46,470 bases of DNA, taken from positions 1 through 46,470 of the forward strand of contig CALDUB010000203.1 in NCBI GenBank assembly GCA_937923465.1, written 5' to 3'. The notes under the pieces are model-generated. The model was not told the DNA's origin. It saw only the letters and a list, made by a program, of their open reading frames with translations, and searched no databases. The position numbers and the translations under genes were made by a program. Shown here piece after piece: positions 24,945-34,329 of this stretch; positions within the stretch are counted from its first letter, which is position 1; the number at the start of each line of letters is the position of its first letter. Source of the stretch: an uncultured Saprospiraceae bacterium (lineage in GTDB: Bacteria > Bacteroidota > Bacteroidia > Chitinophagales > Saprospiraceae).

Positions 24945-27611
24945 TTACGAGGCATCCAATAGACCGCGCAATTCATTCAACTTCATCATACATTCAATTG
25001 GCGTCATCGAATTCACATTCAAATCTAATAACTGCTCTTTTATTTTACCAATCACGGGGTCAGACGTCTCAAAAATACTCAATTGCATCGAAGCCATAAT
25101 GTCACTCGTATCTGGATTGACCGTTTTGATACCGTCTCGTGTTGTCACTTCGCCGTCCGTTTTACTGACGCGTTGCTCTTCTAATTGAGCTAAGATATGA
25201 GAAGCACGCTCGACGATAGCGCGTGGCATACCCGCCATTTTGGCGACATGGATACCAAAGCTGTGCTCGCTACCACCAGGTGTCAATTTGCGCAAGAAAA
25301 TGACTTTTTGCCCGACCTCTTTAGTGTTCACGTGAAAGTTGCGAACACGTGGGAAACGTCCTGCCAATTCATTTAATTCATGATAATGCGTCGCAAAGAG
25401 CGTTTTGGGTTGAACCTGACCATTATTATGCAAAAATTCGGCAATACTCCAAGCAATACTAATACCGTCGTAAGTACTCGTCCCTCGTCCGATTTCATCC
25501 AAAAGAATGAGTGAACGGTCGCTGATATTATTCATAATACTGGCAGTTTCATTCATTTCGACCATGAATGTACTTTCTCCACTACTAATATTATCGCTTG
25601 CTCCGACACGTGTGAATACCTTATCTATCATTCCTAAATCTGCGCTGTCAGCAGATACGAAACAGCCCATTTGAGCCATAAGCGAAATAAGCGCTGTTTG
25701 TCTGAGTAGTGCAGATTTACCCGACATATTGGGTCCTGTAATCATTAAAACCTGCTGTTCATCCTTGTCTAAAAAGACATCATTAGGAACATAGCTTTCT
25801 CCCAGCGCCAATTGTTGTTCAATGACAGGATGACGTCCATTTTTGATGTCTATGGCGTAGCCGTCATTCATTTTTGGACGAACGTAGTTGTTGCGTTGAC
25901 TGATTTTCGCAAAAGAGATTAGACAATCTAATTGAGCGATTAAAGACGCATTATGTTGCACTGGACGGATGTATTGTCCCAGTACTAAAATTAACTCATC
26001 AAAAAGGCGCGTCTCTATCGCTAATACCTTTTCTTCAGCACCTAATATTTTGGTTTCCAGTTGTTTAAGTTCGTCGGTGATATAGCGTTCGGCATTGGTC
26101 AGTGTTTGTTTTCTGACCCAATCCGCTGGCATTTCTTTGCCTTTGTGCTTGTTCGTAACCTCTAGATAGTAGCCAAAAACATTGTTGAAACCAATCTTTA
26201 GATTTTCTATTCCAGTTGCCTCAGCTTCTCTATTTCTGATGTTTTCTAATAAACCTTGCGCATTTTTGATGATGCCACGCAGTTCATCCAACTCTTCATT
26301 AAAGCCATTCGCGATAACACCACCTTTATTCAAATTGACGGGTGGTTCTTCTACGATTTGTGTGGCTATTTCTTGACAAAGAACGGGTAAGGGATTTAGA
26401 CCGTCTGCGATTTTGTGCAGCGATTTTAAATCTGTTTTAAATAACTTTTCTTTAATTGGATTAACTGCTGTCAAGGCGCGTTCCAATTGTTTGACTTCTC
26501 TCGGGCTTATTTTTCCCATAGGGACTCTAGAGATTAGACGCTCCAAATCACCCATAATGCGGATTTGGAGTTCAATCTCGTGGCGCAACTCTTCATCTTT
26601 TAAGAAAAAGCCTACAATCTCGTGACGTGCTTCGACACGTTCTTTGGCTTTTAAAGGTAGTACCACCCACTTTTTCAACAAACGCGCACCCATAGGAGAG
26701 CAAGTTTTGTCTAAAATGTCAACCAAAGGAACACCACCGTCATGTGGAGAGTAGAGGAGTTCTAAGTTGCGAATAGTAAAGCGGTCAAGCCACACATAAT
26801 TGTCTGGCAAGATGCGGCTCAGAGAAGAAATGTGTTGTAAGTTCTTATTTTCTGTCGTTGCTAGATAATGCAAAGTCGCGCCCGCTGCTATCTGGGCCAA
26901 TCCCATACTCTCTACTCCAAAACCTTTTAAGTTTTGGACTTCGAAGAGTTCCAATAATTTTTCACGTGTATAATCTTCTGTGAAAACCCATTCATCTAAA
27001 GTATAAGTGTAAAATTTATCGCCAAACTTACGATTGAAGAGTTCCAGTTTATCCTTTGGAAATATCACCTCTGAAGGCATGAAACTCTGCAATAACTTAT
27101 CTACATAAGCAAAGTCACCTTCACAAACCAAAAATTCACCTGTAGAAATATCTAAAAAGGAAATGCCTATTTGTTCTCGTTTGCCAAAGAATACCGCCGC
27201 TAAGTAATTATTACGATTGTGGTCTAATAGATTATCATCCGTAGTAACACCTGGAGTGACAACCTCCGTTACTCCACGACGGACAATTTTTTTCTCTTTA
27301 GAAGGACGTTCCAACTGTTCACAAATCGCCACCCGGTAACCCGCCTTAATCAAGCGAGGCAGATACAAAGCCTTGCTGTGATAAGGAAAACCTGCCAATT
27401 CAATCTTGCTTCCACCATTATTTCTAGCAGTCAATACAATACCCAAAGCCTTAGACGCTGCAATAGCATCCTCCGAAAAAGTTTCGTAGAAATCGCCCAC
27501 ACGAAAGAGCAGAATAGCATCAGGATGCTTAGCCTTGATAGCAAAGTATTGCTTCATCAAGGGCGTTTGTTTGGCGGCTTTTGTGAGTTTTGTTGCAGTT
27601 TTCTTTGCCAT
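24945..27611 (-). CDS. mutS: DNA mismatch repair protein MutS
   Basis: This is an 888-residue, full-length MutS. The mismatch-reading Phe-x-Glu is in GDFYE (Phe41, Glu43), preceded by TPLMKQYFAIKAKHPDAILL. The ATPase has Walker A GPNMSGKS at 626-633, Walker B LILLDEIGRGTS, and the FATHYHEL segment. The C-terminal LNELRGLLD tail is present. It is followed by a GT39-like gene at 18 bp. Its leader, 27612 onwards, contains a terminator hairpin reading in the same direction (27731-27765). Confidence 0.98.
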   Translation of the reverse strand: MAKKTATKLTKAAKQTPLMKQYFAIKAKHPDAILLFRVGDFYETFSEDAIAASKALGIVLTARNNGGSKIELAGFPYHSKALYLPRLIKAGYRVAICEQLERPSKEKKIVRRGVTEVVTPGVTTDDNLLDHNRNNYLAAVFFGKREQIGISFLDISTGEFLVCEGDFAYVDKLLQSFMPSEVIFPKDKLELFNRKFGDKFYTYTLDEWVFTEDYTREKLLELFEVQNLKGFGVESMGLAQIAAGATLHYLATTENKNLQHISSLSRILPDNYVWLDRFTIRNLELLYSPHDGGVPLVDILDKTCSPMGARLLKKWVVLPLKAKERVEARHEIVGFFLKDEELRHEIELQIRIMGDLERLISRVPMGKISPREVKQLERALTAVNPIKEKLFKTDLKSLHKIADGLNPLPVLCQEIATQIVEEPPVNLNKGGVIANGFNEELDELRGIIKNAQGLLENIRNREAEATGIENLKIGFNNVFGYYLEVTNKHKGKEMPADWVRKQTLTNAERYITDELKQLETKILGAEEKVLAIETRLFDELILVLGQYIRPVQHNASLIAQLDCLISFAKISQRNNYVRPKMNDGYAIDIKNGRHPVIEQQLALGESYVPNDVFLDKDEQQVLMITGPNMSGKSALLRQTALISLMAQMGCFVSADSADLGMIDKVFTRVGASDNISSGESTFMVEMNETASIMNNISDRSLILLDEIGRGTSTYDGISIAWSIAEFLHNNGQVQPKTLFATHYHELNELAGRFPRVRNFHVNTKEVGQKVIFLRKLTPGGSEHSFGIHVAKMAGMPRAIVERASHILAQLEEQRVSKTDGEVTTRDGIKTVNPDTSDIMASMQLSIFETSDPVIGKIKEQLLDLNVNSMTPIECMMKLNELRGLLDAS

Positions 27612-27977
27612 GAAATTTTTCGTTAGTCTTTAGCGGAAAGTATAGATAATTGGAATGGGCGAAGGTAATAAGAATGAAGGGGAAAAGAGGAAGGAAATTA
27701 TCAGATAATTATGACGGATTGGCTAAAAACAAAAAAAAGGGATGAACCTCCGTAGAAGTTCATCCGCATACTTGTAAATTTTATCATTACATTAAGAATT
27801 ATTGCAATATGTATGCCGGGAATGACATTTGGTATTAATTTATCGTTTTTACTACTTTTTTATGAAAAGTAAGTCTCCTTACTAATCAAAAAATGCGCAT
27901 CTTTGGGAAAACGTAAAATTATTCCAACCTTTACGGAGTCTAAAAAAGGCTATGCCCAAACTTAACTATCTGAATAA
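27612..27977. other. Intergenic region between divergent mutS and TonB receptor genes
   Basis: No protein gene was found. It holds a minus-strand terminator (27731-27765), a small hairpin AGTAAG-TCTC-CTTACT at about 27868-27883, a minus-strand -7-like box TAAGTTTG at 27957-27964, and a plus-strand CATCTTTG near 27898-27905 that could serve the TonB gene. Confidence 0.5.
27731..27765 (-). terminator. Intrinsic terminator upstream of mutS (possible attenuator or sRNA end)
   Basis: On the minus strand an 8-bp stem GGATGAAC / GTTCATCC with a 10-base loop is followed by C and eight T, then GTTTTT. It points towards mutS and lies about 120 bp before its start, with no gene upstream on that strand. 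It therefore either ends an unannotated minus-strand RNA or is a leader terminator of mutS. Confidence 0.7.
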
Positions 27978-30650
27978 TTGAAAAATTACTTTTTCATACT
28001 ATTGTTTTCGCTTCTATATTTTTCCGCTACGGCGCAAAATGTATTAGACCGCACCTTAAATTTTAAGGCGAAAAACGAGTCTTTAGAAGATGTGTTATAT
28101 GCACTAACAGAGGCTGCTCAAGTCAATATTTCTTTTAGCAATTCTATATTACCAACAGATAAGAAAGTGAGTATTTTAGTTAAGCGTAAGACGGTACGTT
28201 ACATCTTGACTGAAATTTTAATCAATACAAACTTAAAATTTACACTTTCCATAGACAATCGTATTCTTTTAGTTGAGAAACCTAAACCACCACCGTCGCC
28301 TCGTTTGACCATTAACGGATATTTATTAGATGGTGACAGTGGCGAGCCGCTGATTGGGGCCGCCATTCAGGATACAATTTCTGGAAAAGGTACTTTCTCT
28401 AACGCTTATGGATTTTATAGTTTGACATTGCCCTCAGGAGAGAGACTTTTGAAAATTAGCTATTTAGGTTATCAATCTCGTCGCGAAAAACTAACTTTAT
28501 ATCAAGGTCAATCCATTAATTTTGAGTTGACACCAACGATTACATTGGCAGAAGTTATCATTTATGCATCTGATGCCTCCTTTTCATCTGGACCTGAAAA
28601 AATAGGAACAGAAGAGATTTATCTAAAACAACTAAAAAACGCTCCTGGTATAGCTGGTGAAAGTGATGTCGTGCGCGCTGCCCAACAAATGACAGGCGTA
28701 CAATCAGGGGCAGATGGCTATGGTGGATTTACAGTCCGCGGTGGTAATGTTGACCAAAACCTAGTGCTTTTGGACGGAGTCCCAGTGTATAATGCCTCTC
28801 ATACCTTGGGTTTGTATTCTATCTTTAATCCAGCGACAGTCAGCCGCACCAAAGTCGTAAAGGGTGTTTTCCCTGCCCGTTATGGTAGTCGAATTTCTTC
28901 TGTTTTAGATGTGCGTACTAAGGAAGGTAATAATCGAAAATTTTCGGGAGAAGGAGAGGTTGGTCCCCTGTCGGGTAGTGCACTGATAGAAGGACCAATC
29001 GTTGCGGAGAAAAGCTCTTTTTTATTGGCTTTTCGGCGTTCCTTTATTGATTTTTATTCACGTCCAATTTACAGAAATAGACTGGAGTCAGACTCTACAT
29101 CAGGCGAACTTTCCTACTATTTTTATGATATTAATGCTAAAGTTAATCACCAGTTTAGTAAAAAAGACAAGGTTTACCTCAGTTTTTATTCTGGTGAAGA
29201 CCGTTTTAACGATGAATTTAATGAGGAAGTCAGAAGCAATTTTCTGGCTCCTGCTCCTGATATCGTGGATACGACCGCCAATGTTGCATTATTGGAAGAG
29301 CGCAGATGGGGTAATGTTATTGCCTCTGGACGTTGGAATCATACTTTTACGGATAAGATATTTGCGAATACAACACTAACCTATACGCGATTTAATTTTG
29401 AAAGTAGAAACACTGCCGAGCAGGTAAATAGAGTGGAGGGAATAGCCATAGATACATTAAGTCGAATTCAACAATTTAACTCTAATAATCAAGATATAGC
29501 TGGGAAAATTGATTTTGACTTTCACCCTTCGAGCGAGCATTTGCTTTTGTTTGGTTTAGGGTTTACTGCGCACCAATTTCAGCCCCAAATCATACAGGAA
29601 GAAGGAAATGTACCTCTCGACACATTCACTCTGAGACTCGAAAATATAGTAGACAGAAAAGCTTTGCGGAGTAATGACTACAACGCATATATAGAGGATG
29701 AATGGATTGTAAATAAGCGCTGGCGCATCAATCCAGGTTTCCATCTTTCGGTGATTCAGTCGCCAGGTAAAGTCTATGTTGCTTGGCAGCCCCGTTTTTC
29801 ATTTAGTTATATGGCTGCCGAAAATTTTTATGTTCAGGGTGCTGCGGGGCGTGTCGTTCAGCCCGTACATTTATTGACGACGACAGGGCAGGGGCGTGCG
29901 GAAGATTTATGGGTTAGTGCCACGTCGAGATTTAAACCCATTGAGTCGGAGCAATATACCTTAGGACTAGAGTTTAGACCTGAGAATTATTGGACTTTTG
30001 GAGTAGAAGCTTACTTTAAAGAAACGAGAAATATTATTTCTTTTCAAGAGGGACTGATTCAGAACATTGATGCAGAAAATTGGCAAAATGCTGTAGTAGC
30101 GGGTGACGGTGAAGCAAAAGGATTAGAGTTTTCTATCAAGCGGACAGGTGGCAAGTTTACGGGATTTGCGAATTATACATTGGCTTCGTCTATGCGTACT
30201 TTCGAAGAGCGTAATCAGGGAGTTCCTTACCGTCATCGACTAGACCGTCGGCACAATTTCAATATTTCTTTTAATCAAGAAGTGAACAAACGGCTACAAC
30301 TAAATGCTACATTTGTCTACCAATCGGGCGCATTGACAACTGCACCACAGGCATCTTATTTATTTGCTACCCCTTCTTTATTTTTTCCATTTAGAGGGCG
30401 TGTCTTGGTATATTCAGGTTTGAGTAATGTTGAATTGCCAGCTTATCATCGTATGGATATTGGCGCAATATTGACTTGGTCTGAAAAACCTGTTAAACAT
30501 TTGCTAAAATTTGGAATTTATAATTTATACAACCGACAAAATCCAAGCTTCTATAATGTTTCGTCAGACTGCGAAGACAGCAGTTTTTGTTATAAACAGA
30601 CGACTTTAGTCCCTATAATGCCTTATATTCGGTATAAAGTTAAATTTTGA
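27978..30650 (+). CDS. TonB-dependent outer-membrane receptor with STN and carboxypeptidase-like domains
   Basis: This is an 890-residue outer-membrane receptor. The start is TTG at 27978: an in-frame TAA sits directly before it, and only this start gives the signal peptide MKNYFFILLFSLLYFSATAQ. Order: STN-like domain (about 22-100), Pro-rich link, carboxypeptidase regulatory-like domain (about 108-195, GEPLIGAAI...GTFSNAYGFYSLTLPSG), TonB plug (about 210-320, TVRGGNVDQNLVLLDGVPVYN), then a beta-barrel to the C-terminal YKVKF. The STN domain usually couples to an anti-sigma factor, but no FecI/FecR genes are present. A di-haem peroxidase gene follows, so metal or haem-related uptake is possible. 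Confidence 0.93.
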   Translation: MKNYFFILLFSLLYFSATAQNVLDRTLNFKAKNESLEDVLYALTEAAQVNISFSNSILPTDKKVSILVKRKTVRYILTEILINTNLKFTLSIDNRILLVEKPKPPPSPRLTINGYLLDGDSGEPLIGAAIQDTISGKGTFSNAYGFYSLTLPSGERLLKISYLGYQSRREKLTLYQGQSINFELTPTITLAEVIIYASDASFSSGPEKIGTEEIYLKQLKNAPGIAGESDVVRAAQQMTGVQSGADGYGGFTVRGGNVDQNLVLLDGVPVYNASHTLGLYSIFNPATVSRTKVVKGVFPARYGSRISSVLDVRTKEGNNRKFSGEGEVGPLSGSALIEGPIVAEKSSFLLAFRRSFIDFYSRPIYRNRLESDSTSGELSYYFYDINAKVNHQFSKKDKVYLSFYSGEDRFNDEFNEEVRSNFLAPAPDIVDTTANVALLEERRWGNVIASGRWNHTFTDKIFANTTLTYTRFNFESRNTAEQVNRVEGIAIDTLSRIQQFNSNNQDIAGKIDFDFHPSSEHLLLFGLGFTAHQFQPQIIQEEGNVPLDTFTLRLENIVDRKALRSNDYNAYIEDEWIVNKRWRINPGFHLSVIQSPGKVYVAWQPRFSFSYMAAENFYVQGAAGRVVQPVHLLTTTGQGRAEDLWVSATSRFKPIESEQYTLGLEFRPENYWTFGVEAYFKETRNIISFQEGLIQNIDAENWQNAVVAGDGEAKGLEFSIKRTGGKFTGFANYTLASSMRTFEERNQGVPYRHRLDRRHNFNISFNQEVNKRLQLNATFVYQSGALTTAPQASYLFATPSLFFPFRGRVLVYSGLSNVELPAYHRMDIGAILTWSEKPVKHLLKFGIYNLYNRQNPSFYNVSSDCEDSSFCYKQTTLVPIMPYIRYKVKF

Positions 30651-30692
30651 TTTTATTTATATGAAAAAATCATTTAAAAATATGGCGTGGTT

Positions 30693-30725
30693 TTGTGTAT
30701 TTAAACAGATTATCCCCTATCTTTG
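30693..30725 (+). promoter_or_regulatory. Possible promoter of the cytochrome c peroxidase gene
   Basis: TTG (30693-30695), a 22-base spacer and TATCTTTG (30718-30725) fit the Bacteroidota pattern, with a slightly long spacer. A leader of about 150 bases would follow. Confidence 0.4.
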
Positions 30726-30880
30726 CAGTCCTTGAACAAAGAAAAAGATTTTTTTTAGACAGAACTCTTATCCATAACACAGCAAAATCCCTCAAATATT
30801 GATTAAATGAAAGGATGTTAGCCCTTTTACACAAATTGTAATCGGCTGACATTATGAAGAATGTATTATAATCCAGATCT

Positions 30881-32221
30881 ATGAACAGAACATTACTATT
30901 CGCATGCTTATGTGCTTTGCTGTTGCAGTCTTGCAGTTCCGACCAGTTGGCGGACCCGTTAGACCAAAAACTGCGTAAAGTTCTTAACCAAACGTCTCCT
31001 ACTGGAGATTACAATTACTATATCCTCCCCGAATCTACAAGTCTATCTAGTATTCCTCAAGACCCTCGTAACGAATTGACTCCTGGCAAAATAGCCTTAG
31101 GTAAGATGCTTTTCTTTGAAACAGGATTGGCACTTGACCCTACATATGAGTTTTCTGAAGGATTTTATAGCTGTGCATCTTGTCACGTACCAGCAGTAGG
31201 CTTTATGCCTGGACGCGTGCAAGGTATCGCTGACGGAGGTATTGGATTTGGTGACAATGGAGAAATGCGCGACCGCACAATTTTATATGAAGAAGATGAA
31301 TTAGATGTACAAGGTGCGCGTCCTCTTAGTTTAATTAATGTAGCTTATACTACAAATACATCTTGGAGTGGAAGTTTTGGCGGTGGAGATGCCAATGAAG
31401 GAACAGAAGCCTTATGGGATTTGGACGAAGCTTTAGAAGTCAACCATTTAGGTTTTTCTGGTTTAGAGACTCAGAATATCGAGGGCTTACATTTACACCG
31501 TATGATTGTCAATCCTGAAGTGGTAGACTCTTTAGGTTACAAAGAAATATACGACGAATGTTTTCCATTTACAGAAGAAAATGAGCGTTATAATGAAATT
31601 ACGACAAGCTTAGCTATCTCGGCTTATTTACGTTCTTTAATTTCGAACGAAGCACCTTTCCAGTCTTGGTTAAAAGGAGATGAAGATGCTTTATCTGATG
31701 CGGAGAAACGCGGAGGTCAGTTGTTCTTTGGCAAAGCGGGTTGTTTCCGTTGTCACAGTTCTCCCGCGCTTAATAATGCGGATAACTTTTATGCTTTGGG
31801 AGTGAATAACCTTTACGAAACAGGAGAGGCATTCAACACAGGACCAGACGACCAAAGAAATTTTGGACGTGGATTCTTTACTAAAAAGGAAGATGATATG
31901 CACAAGTTTAAAGTTCCACAACTTTACAATGTTGCAGAAGGAACGCACTTCTTTCACGGAAGTAGTAAAACGACAATGCATGACGTAGTTCGCTATTTCA
32001 ATTTAGGTATTCCTGAAAATTCACTGGTTCCAGCGGAGAATATTGCCTCACAATTTCATCCTTTAAATATGACAGAAGGAGAAGTGGATGATTTGGTTTT
32101 ATTCTTAGAAAAAAGTTTGGTGGACGAAAATATCGAACGCTATGCACCAACGTCAGTTTTGTCTGGCAATTGTTTTCCTAATAATGACCCTGCATCGAGA
32201 GTTGCTTTGGGTTGTGAGTAA
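30881..32221 (+). CDS. Di-haem cytochrome c peroxidase (CCP/MauG family) lipoprotein
   Basis: This 446-residue lipoprotein has lipobox LLLQSC (Cys18). Two c-type haem sites are present: CASCH (Cys98, Cys101, His102) with the usual FYSCASCHVPAVGFMPG context, and CFRCH (Cys288, Cys291, His292). The second is followed by SSPALNNADNFYALGVN. C-terminal FKVPQLYNVAEGTHFFHGSS is typical of the MauG/CCP group. It would act in the periplasm in peroxide reduction or as a MauG/MbnH-like oxidase. It follows the TonB receptor at 230 bp with its own promoter candidate. Confidence 0.94.
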   Translation: MNRTLLFACLCALLLQSCSSDQLADPLDQKLRKVLNQTSPTGDYNYYILPESTSLSSIPQDPRNELTPGKIALGKMLFFETGLALDPTYEFSEGFYSCASCHVPAVGFMPGRVQGIADGGIGFGDNGEMRDRTILYEEDELDVQGARPLSLINVAYTTNTSWSGSFGGGDANEGTEALWDLDEALEVNHLGFSGLETQNIEGLHLHRMIVNPEVVDSLGYKEIYDECFPFTEENERYNEITTSLAISAYLRSLISNEAPFQSWLKGDEDALSDAEKRGGQLFFGKAGCFRCHSSPALNNADNFYALGVNNLYETGEAFNTGPDDQRNFGRGFFTKKEDDMHKFKVPQLYNVAEGTHFFHGSSKTTMHDVVRYFNLGIPENSLVPAENIASQFHPLNMTEGEVDDLVLFLEKSLVDENIERYAPTSVLSGNCFPNNDPASRVALGCE

Positions 32222-32302
32222 GAAGAGGAATTCAAGGCGTCTCTGGCTATCGGACACTTTATTTTCAAGTGGAATGAAAAGTTAGATTTAGATTGAACTT
32301 AT

Positions 32303-32353
32303 AAAAAGAGTAGTGTCTGACAGCTGTAAAAAGTGTTAGACACTACTCTTTTT
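32303..32353. terminator. Bidirectional terminator between CCP and prmC
   Basis: This is a 20-bp stem (5' arm 32303-32322, 3' arm 32334-32353) with a single G-T pair and an 11-base loop, flanked by A5 and T5. It lies between the converging genes and stops both. Confidence 0.93.
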
Positions 32354-32376
32354 CAGTTTTAAAGAAAAAGTATTAG

Positions 32377-33249
32377 CTATTGTGTTTTTCCTAGATTCTT
32401 ATCAGGCGTGACCTGCGCTCTTATCATTCTATCTTTTCCCTGCATGTCCTTTTTGATTTCGACTGAAGTAAATCCAATTTTAACTACAAACTGTTGCACT
32501 TCTTCCACATTAAATTCATTGCACTCAAAAAATAAAAAGCCATTTTCGTGTAAATGAATATTTGCGAATTTCGCAATTTTTCTATAAAAAATCAAAGGGT
32601 CTTCATCTGTCGTAAACAAAGCCAAATGCGGTTCATTTTCTAGAACCTGTTGTGGCATCAATGCTTTTTCACGCACAGGAATATAAGGCGGATTGCTGAT
32701 GATAATATCAAATTTCTGCAAAACTTCCCAGTTCTTTTCATCCAAGATATCTGTGCAAAGAAACCCAACTTCAACCTCATTCTTTTTTGCATTAGCTAGA
32801 GCCGTTTCCAAGGCTTCATCACTCACGTCTAAGGCAGAAACAGAGAGTTGAGGCATCTCTTTTTTTAAAGTAATCGGAATACAGCCACTACCTGTTCCTA
32901 TGTCTAAGACTGTCTGTAATTGGGGATTATCTTTAGTTGTTTCGATGACCCAAGCGACGAGTTCTTCGGTTTCTGGTCGGGGAATTAAAACAGACGGATT
33001 GACATTGAATTTTAAGCCATAAAAGTCAGCTTCACCAAGAATATATTGGACTGGCTCATTTTGTGCTAGTCGAGCTTTAATAGATTGATATTGAGCTAGT
33101 TGAGTGTCAGGTAGCTCTGTTTCTTTTTTGAAATTATAGACATGAAATGCATCTTCAAAAACAATGCGCGCAATGCTGTGCGCTTCTCCCTCTGAATGGT
33201 GAACCGTTAGGGTTGAAATAAGATTTTGATAAGCTAACTTTATGGTCAT
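32377..33249 (-). CDS. prmC: Release factor glutamine N5-methyltransferase PrmC
   Basis: This 290-residue SAM-dependent methyltransferase modifies the GGQ glutamine of RF1/RF2. The catalytic NPPY is in IISNPPYIPVREKALMPQQV, and the SAM site is VLDIGTGSGCIPI. The N-terminal helical domain (about 1-80) and NVNPSVLIPRPETEELV are typical. I chose the ATG at 33249 (MTIKLAYQNLI) rather than one 39 bases upstream. Its A is shared with the TAA stop of the zf-TFIIB gene (TAATG), giving coupled translation, and the protein then has normal length. It converges with the CCP gene. Confidence 0.96.
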   Translation of the reverse strand: MTIKLAYQNLISTLTVHHSEGEAHSIARIVFEDAFHVYNFKKETELPDTQLAQYQSIKARLAQNEPVQYILGEADFYGLKFNVNPSVLIPRPETEELVAWVIETTKDNPQLQTVLDIGTGSGCIPITLKKEMPQLSVSALDVSDEALETALANAKKNEVEVGFLCTDILDEKNWEVLQKFDIIISNPPYIPVREKALMPQQVLENEPHLALFTTDEDPLIFYRKIAKFANIHLHENGFLFFECNEFNVEEVQQFVVKIGFTSVEIKKDMQGKDRMIRAQVTPDKNLGKTQ

Positions 33250-33632
33250 TAGGACATTTTCTTTATTAGATTGTAAAGCGAAGTCCACCAGTTTTCTCTT
33301 TGGATAGCTTCTAATTCTCCTGCATCTAACCAGACGCCGCCACAGGTATCACAGTAATCCATGATGACCTCTTCATCGCGAGGATGTTGTGCTTTTTCCA
33401 TCATCGGATGTAGGTCACAGTAAGGACAATCTAATGGCGTTAGTTGGTCGTATTTACTTGGAATTTTGCGAGTTTCAAGAAAGACGGGCTCAACGATATT
33501 ATCAATCATATCTAGCTCACCTGCATCAAACCAGACACCCTTGCAACTAGTACACTGGTCAACTTTTATATTGAGATTACCTTCTTTGATATCTACTTCG
33601 TTTAAAGCACTTAGGCAACGTGGACACTTCAT
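33249..33632 (-). CDS. zf-TFIIB domain-containing protein
   Basis: This 127-residue protein has two zf-TFIIB zinc ribbons. The first has CPRC and CTSCKGVWFDAGEL, the second CPYC and CDTCGGVWLDAGEL. The GVW(F/L)DAGEL tail after each second knuckle is the family signature. Function is unknown; the zinc ribbons suggest nucleic-acid or protein contact. Its stop overlaps the prmC start (TAATG), so it heads a two-gene operon with prmC. Confidence 0.92.
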   Translation of the reverse strand: MKCPRCLSALNEVDIKEGNLNIKVDQCTSCKGVWFDAGELDMIDNIVEPVFLETRKIPSKYDQLTPLDCPYCDLHPMMEKAQHPRDEEVIMDYCDTCGGVWLDAGELEAIQRENWWTSLYNLIKKMS

Positions 33633-33688
33633 ATTCGTTTTGTTTTAAGATGAAATCTATCAGAGGTTGACAGATTTTAACATCTTTT

Positions 33689-34255
33689 TTAAGCAATCTT
33701 AATCGAGTAATACATCAACTCTTCATCATCATTCGGAAGTTTAACAAATTTTTCAAATTTTAAACCCAGCTTCTCTAATAAACTTCTCGAAGCCGTATTG
33801 GCTTCTATCGTTATCCCACTTACTTTCGTCAATTTGAATTCTTCTCGCGCCAATTGCATGATTTTATCCGCACTTTCAAAGGCATAACCTTTACGTTCAT
33901 ACTCTGGTAAAAAAGAAAACCCAATATCTACACCTTCCAGACCTTCTCGGTCATAAAGACCACAGCATCCCATTCTAGCGCCGTCCGACTTTCGAATAAC
34001 TGCAAAGTTTCCGTAACCGAGTCTTTCTAGCTGAGGCATCATTCGAGTTGTGATATAATTCTCTGCAGCCTCAATAGATTTCACATTACGGTCGCCGATA
34101 TTTTGTATCCATTTAGGCATATTTAAAAGCTCTAAAATGAAATCTGCATCCTCTAAGACGACAGGACGCAAAAGGAGACGTTCGGTTTGGTATGATTTGT
34201 ATTCTTTCACAAGTAACTTTGTTTTATGCGGTTTATCGTTTTGGTTCTCTGACAA
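33689..34255 (-). CDS. GNAT family N-acetyltransferase (RimJ/RimL-like)
   Basis: This 188-residue acetyltransferase starts, as drawn, with TTG at 34255. A GTG at 34210 would give a shorter form beginning MKEYKSYQTERLLLRP, and both are plausible because no ATG precedes the conserved domain. Signatures are YQTERLLLRPVVLEDADFI (first strand and helix), GCCGLYDREGLEGVDIGFSFLP, and the acetyl-CoA site region EYERKGYAFESADKIMQLA. KVSGITIEANTASRSLLEKLG closes the domain. The acceptor substrate is unknown. A repeat element (34262-34301) lies just upstream. Confidence 0.9.
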   Translation of the reverse strand: MSENQNDKPHKTKLLVKEYKSYQTERLLLRPVVLEDADFILELLNMPKWIQNIGDRNVKSIEAAENYITTRMMPQLERLGYGNFAVIRKSDGARMGCCGLYDREGLEGVDIGFSFLPEYERKGYAFESADKIMQLAREEFKLTKVSGITIEANTASRSLLEKLGLKFEKFVKLPNDDEELMYYSIKIA

Positions 34256-34261
34256 ATCACT

Positions 34262-34301
34262 GCTTGTCCCGCAACGCGGGGGGATTTATCAAAGAACGAT
34301 T
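34262..34301 (+). repeat. GCTTGTCCC repeat, copy A
   Basis: The element begins GCTTGTCCCGC, contains the hairpin CCCGC-AAC-GCGGG and ends ATTTATCAAAGAACGATTG. It aligns over its length with copy C at 39641-39681 and more loosely with copy B at 38274-38306. It lies 6 bp upstream of the TTG start of the GNAT gene. Confidence 0.65.
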
Positions 34302-34329
34302 GTTTTTCAGAAGCTGTTTGTCACAGAGA

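Noticed and set aside
30670-30852. 60-residue minus-strand frame between the TonB receptor and the peroxidase
   Set aside because: No recognisable domain, no ribosome-site context, and it overlaps the promoter candidate of the peroxidase.
33210-33288. Longer prmC start 39 bases upstream (MDFALQSNKENVL)
   Set aside because: It would overlap the zf-TFIIB gene by 40 bases; the MTIKLAYQ start gives normal length and a TAATG junction.
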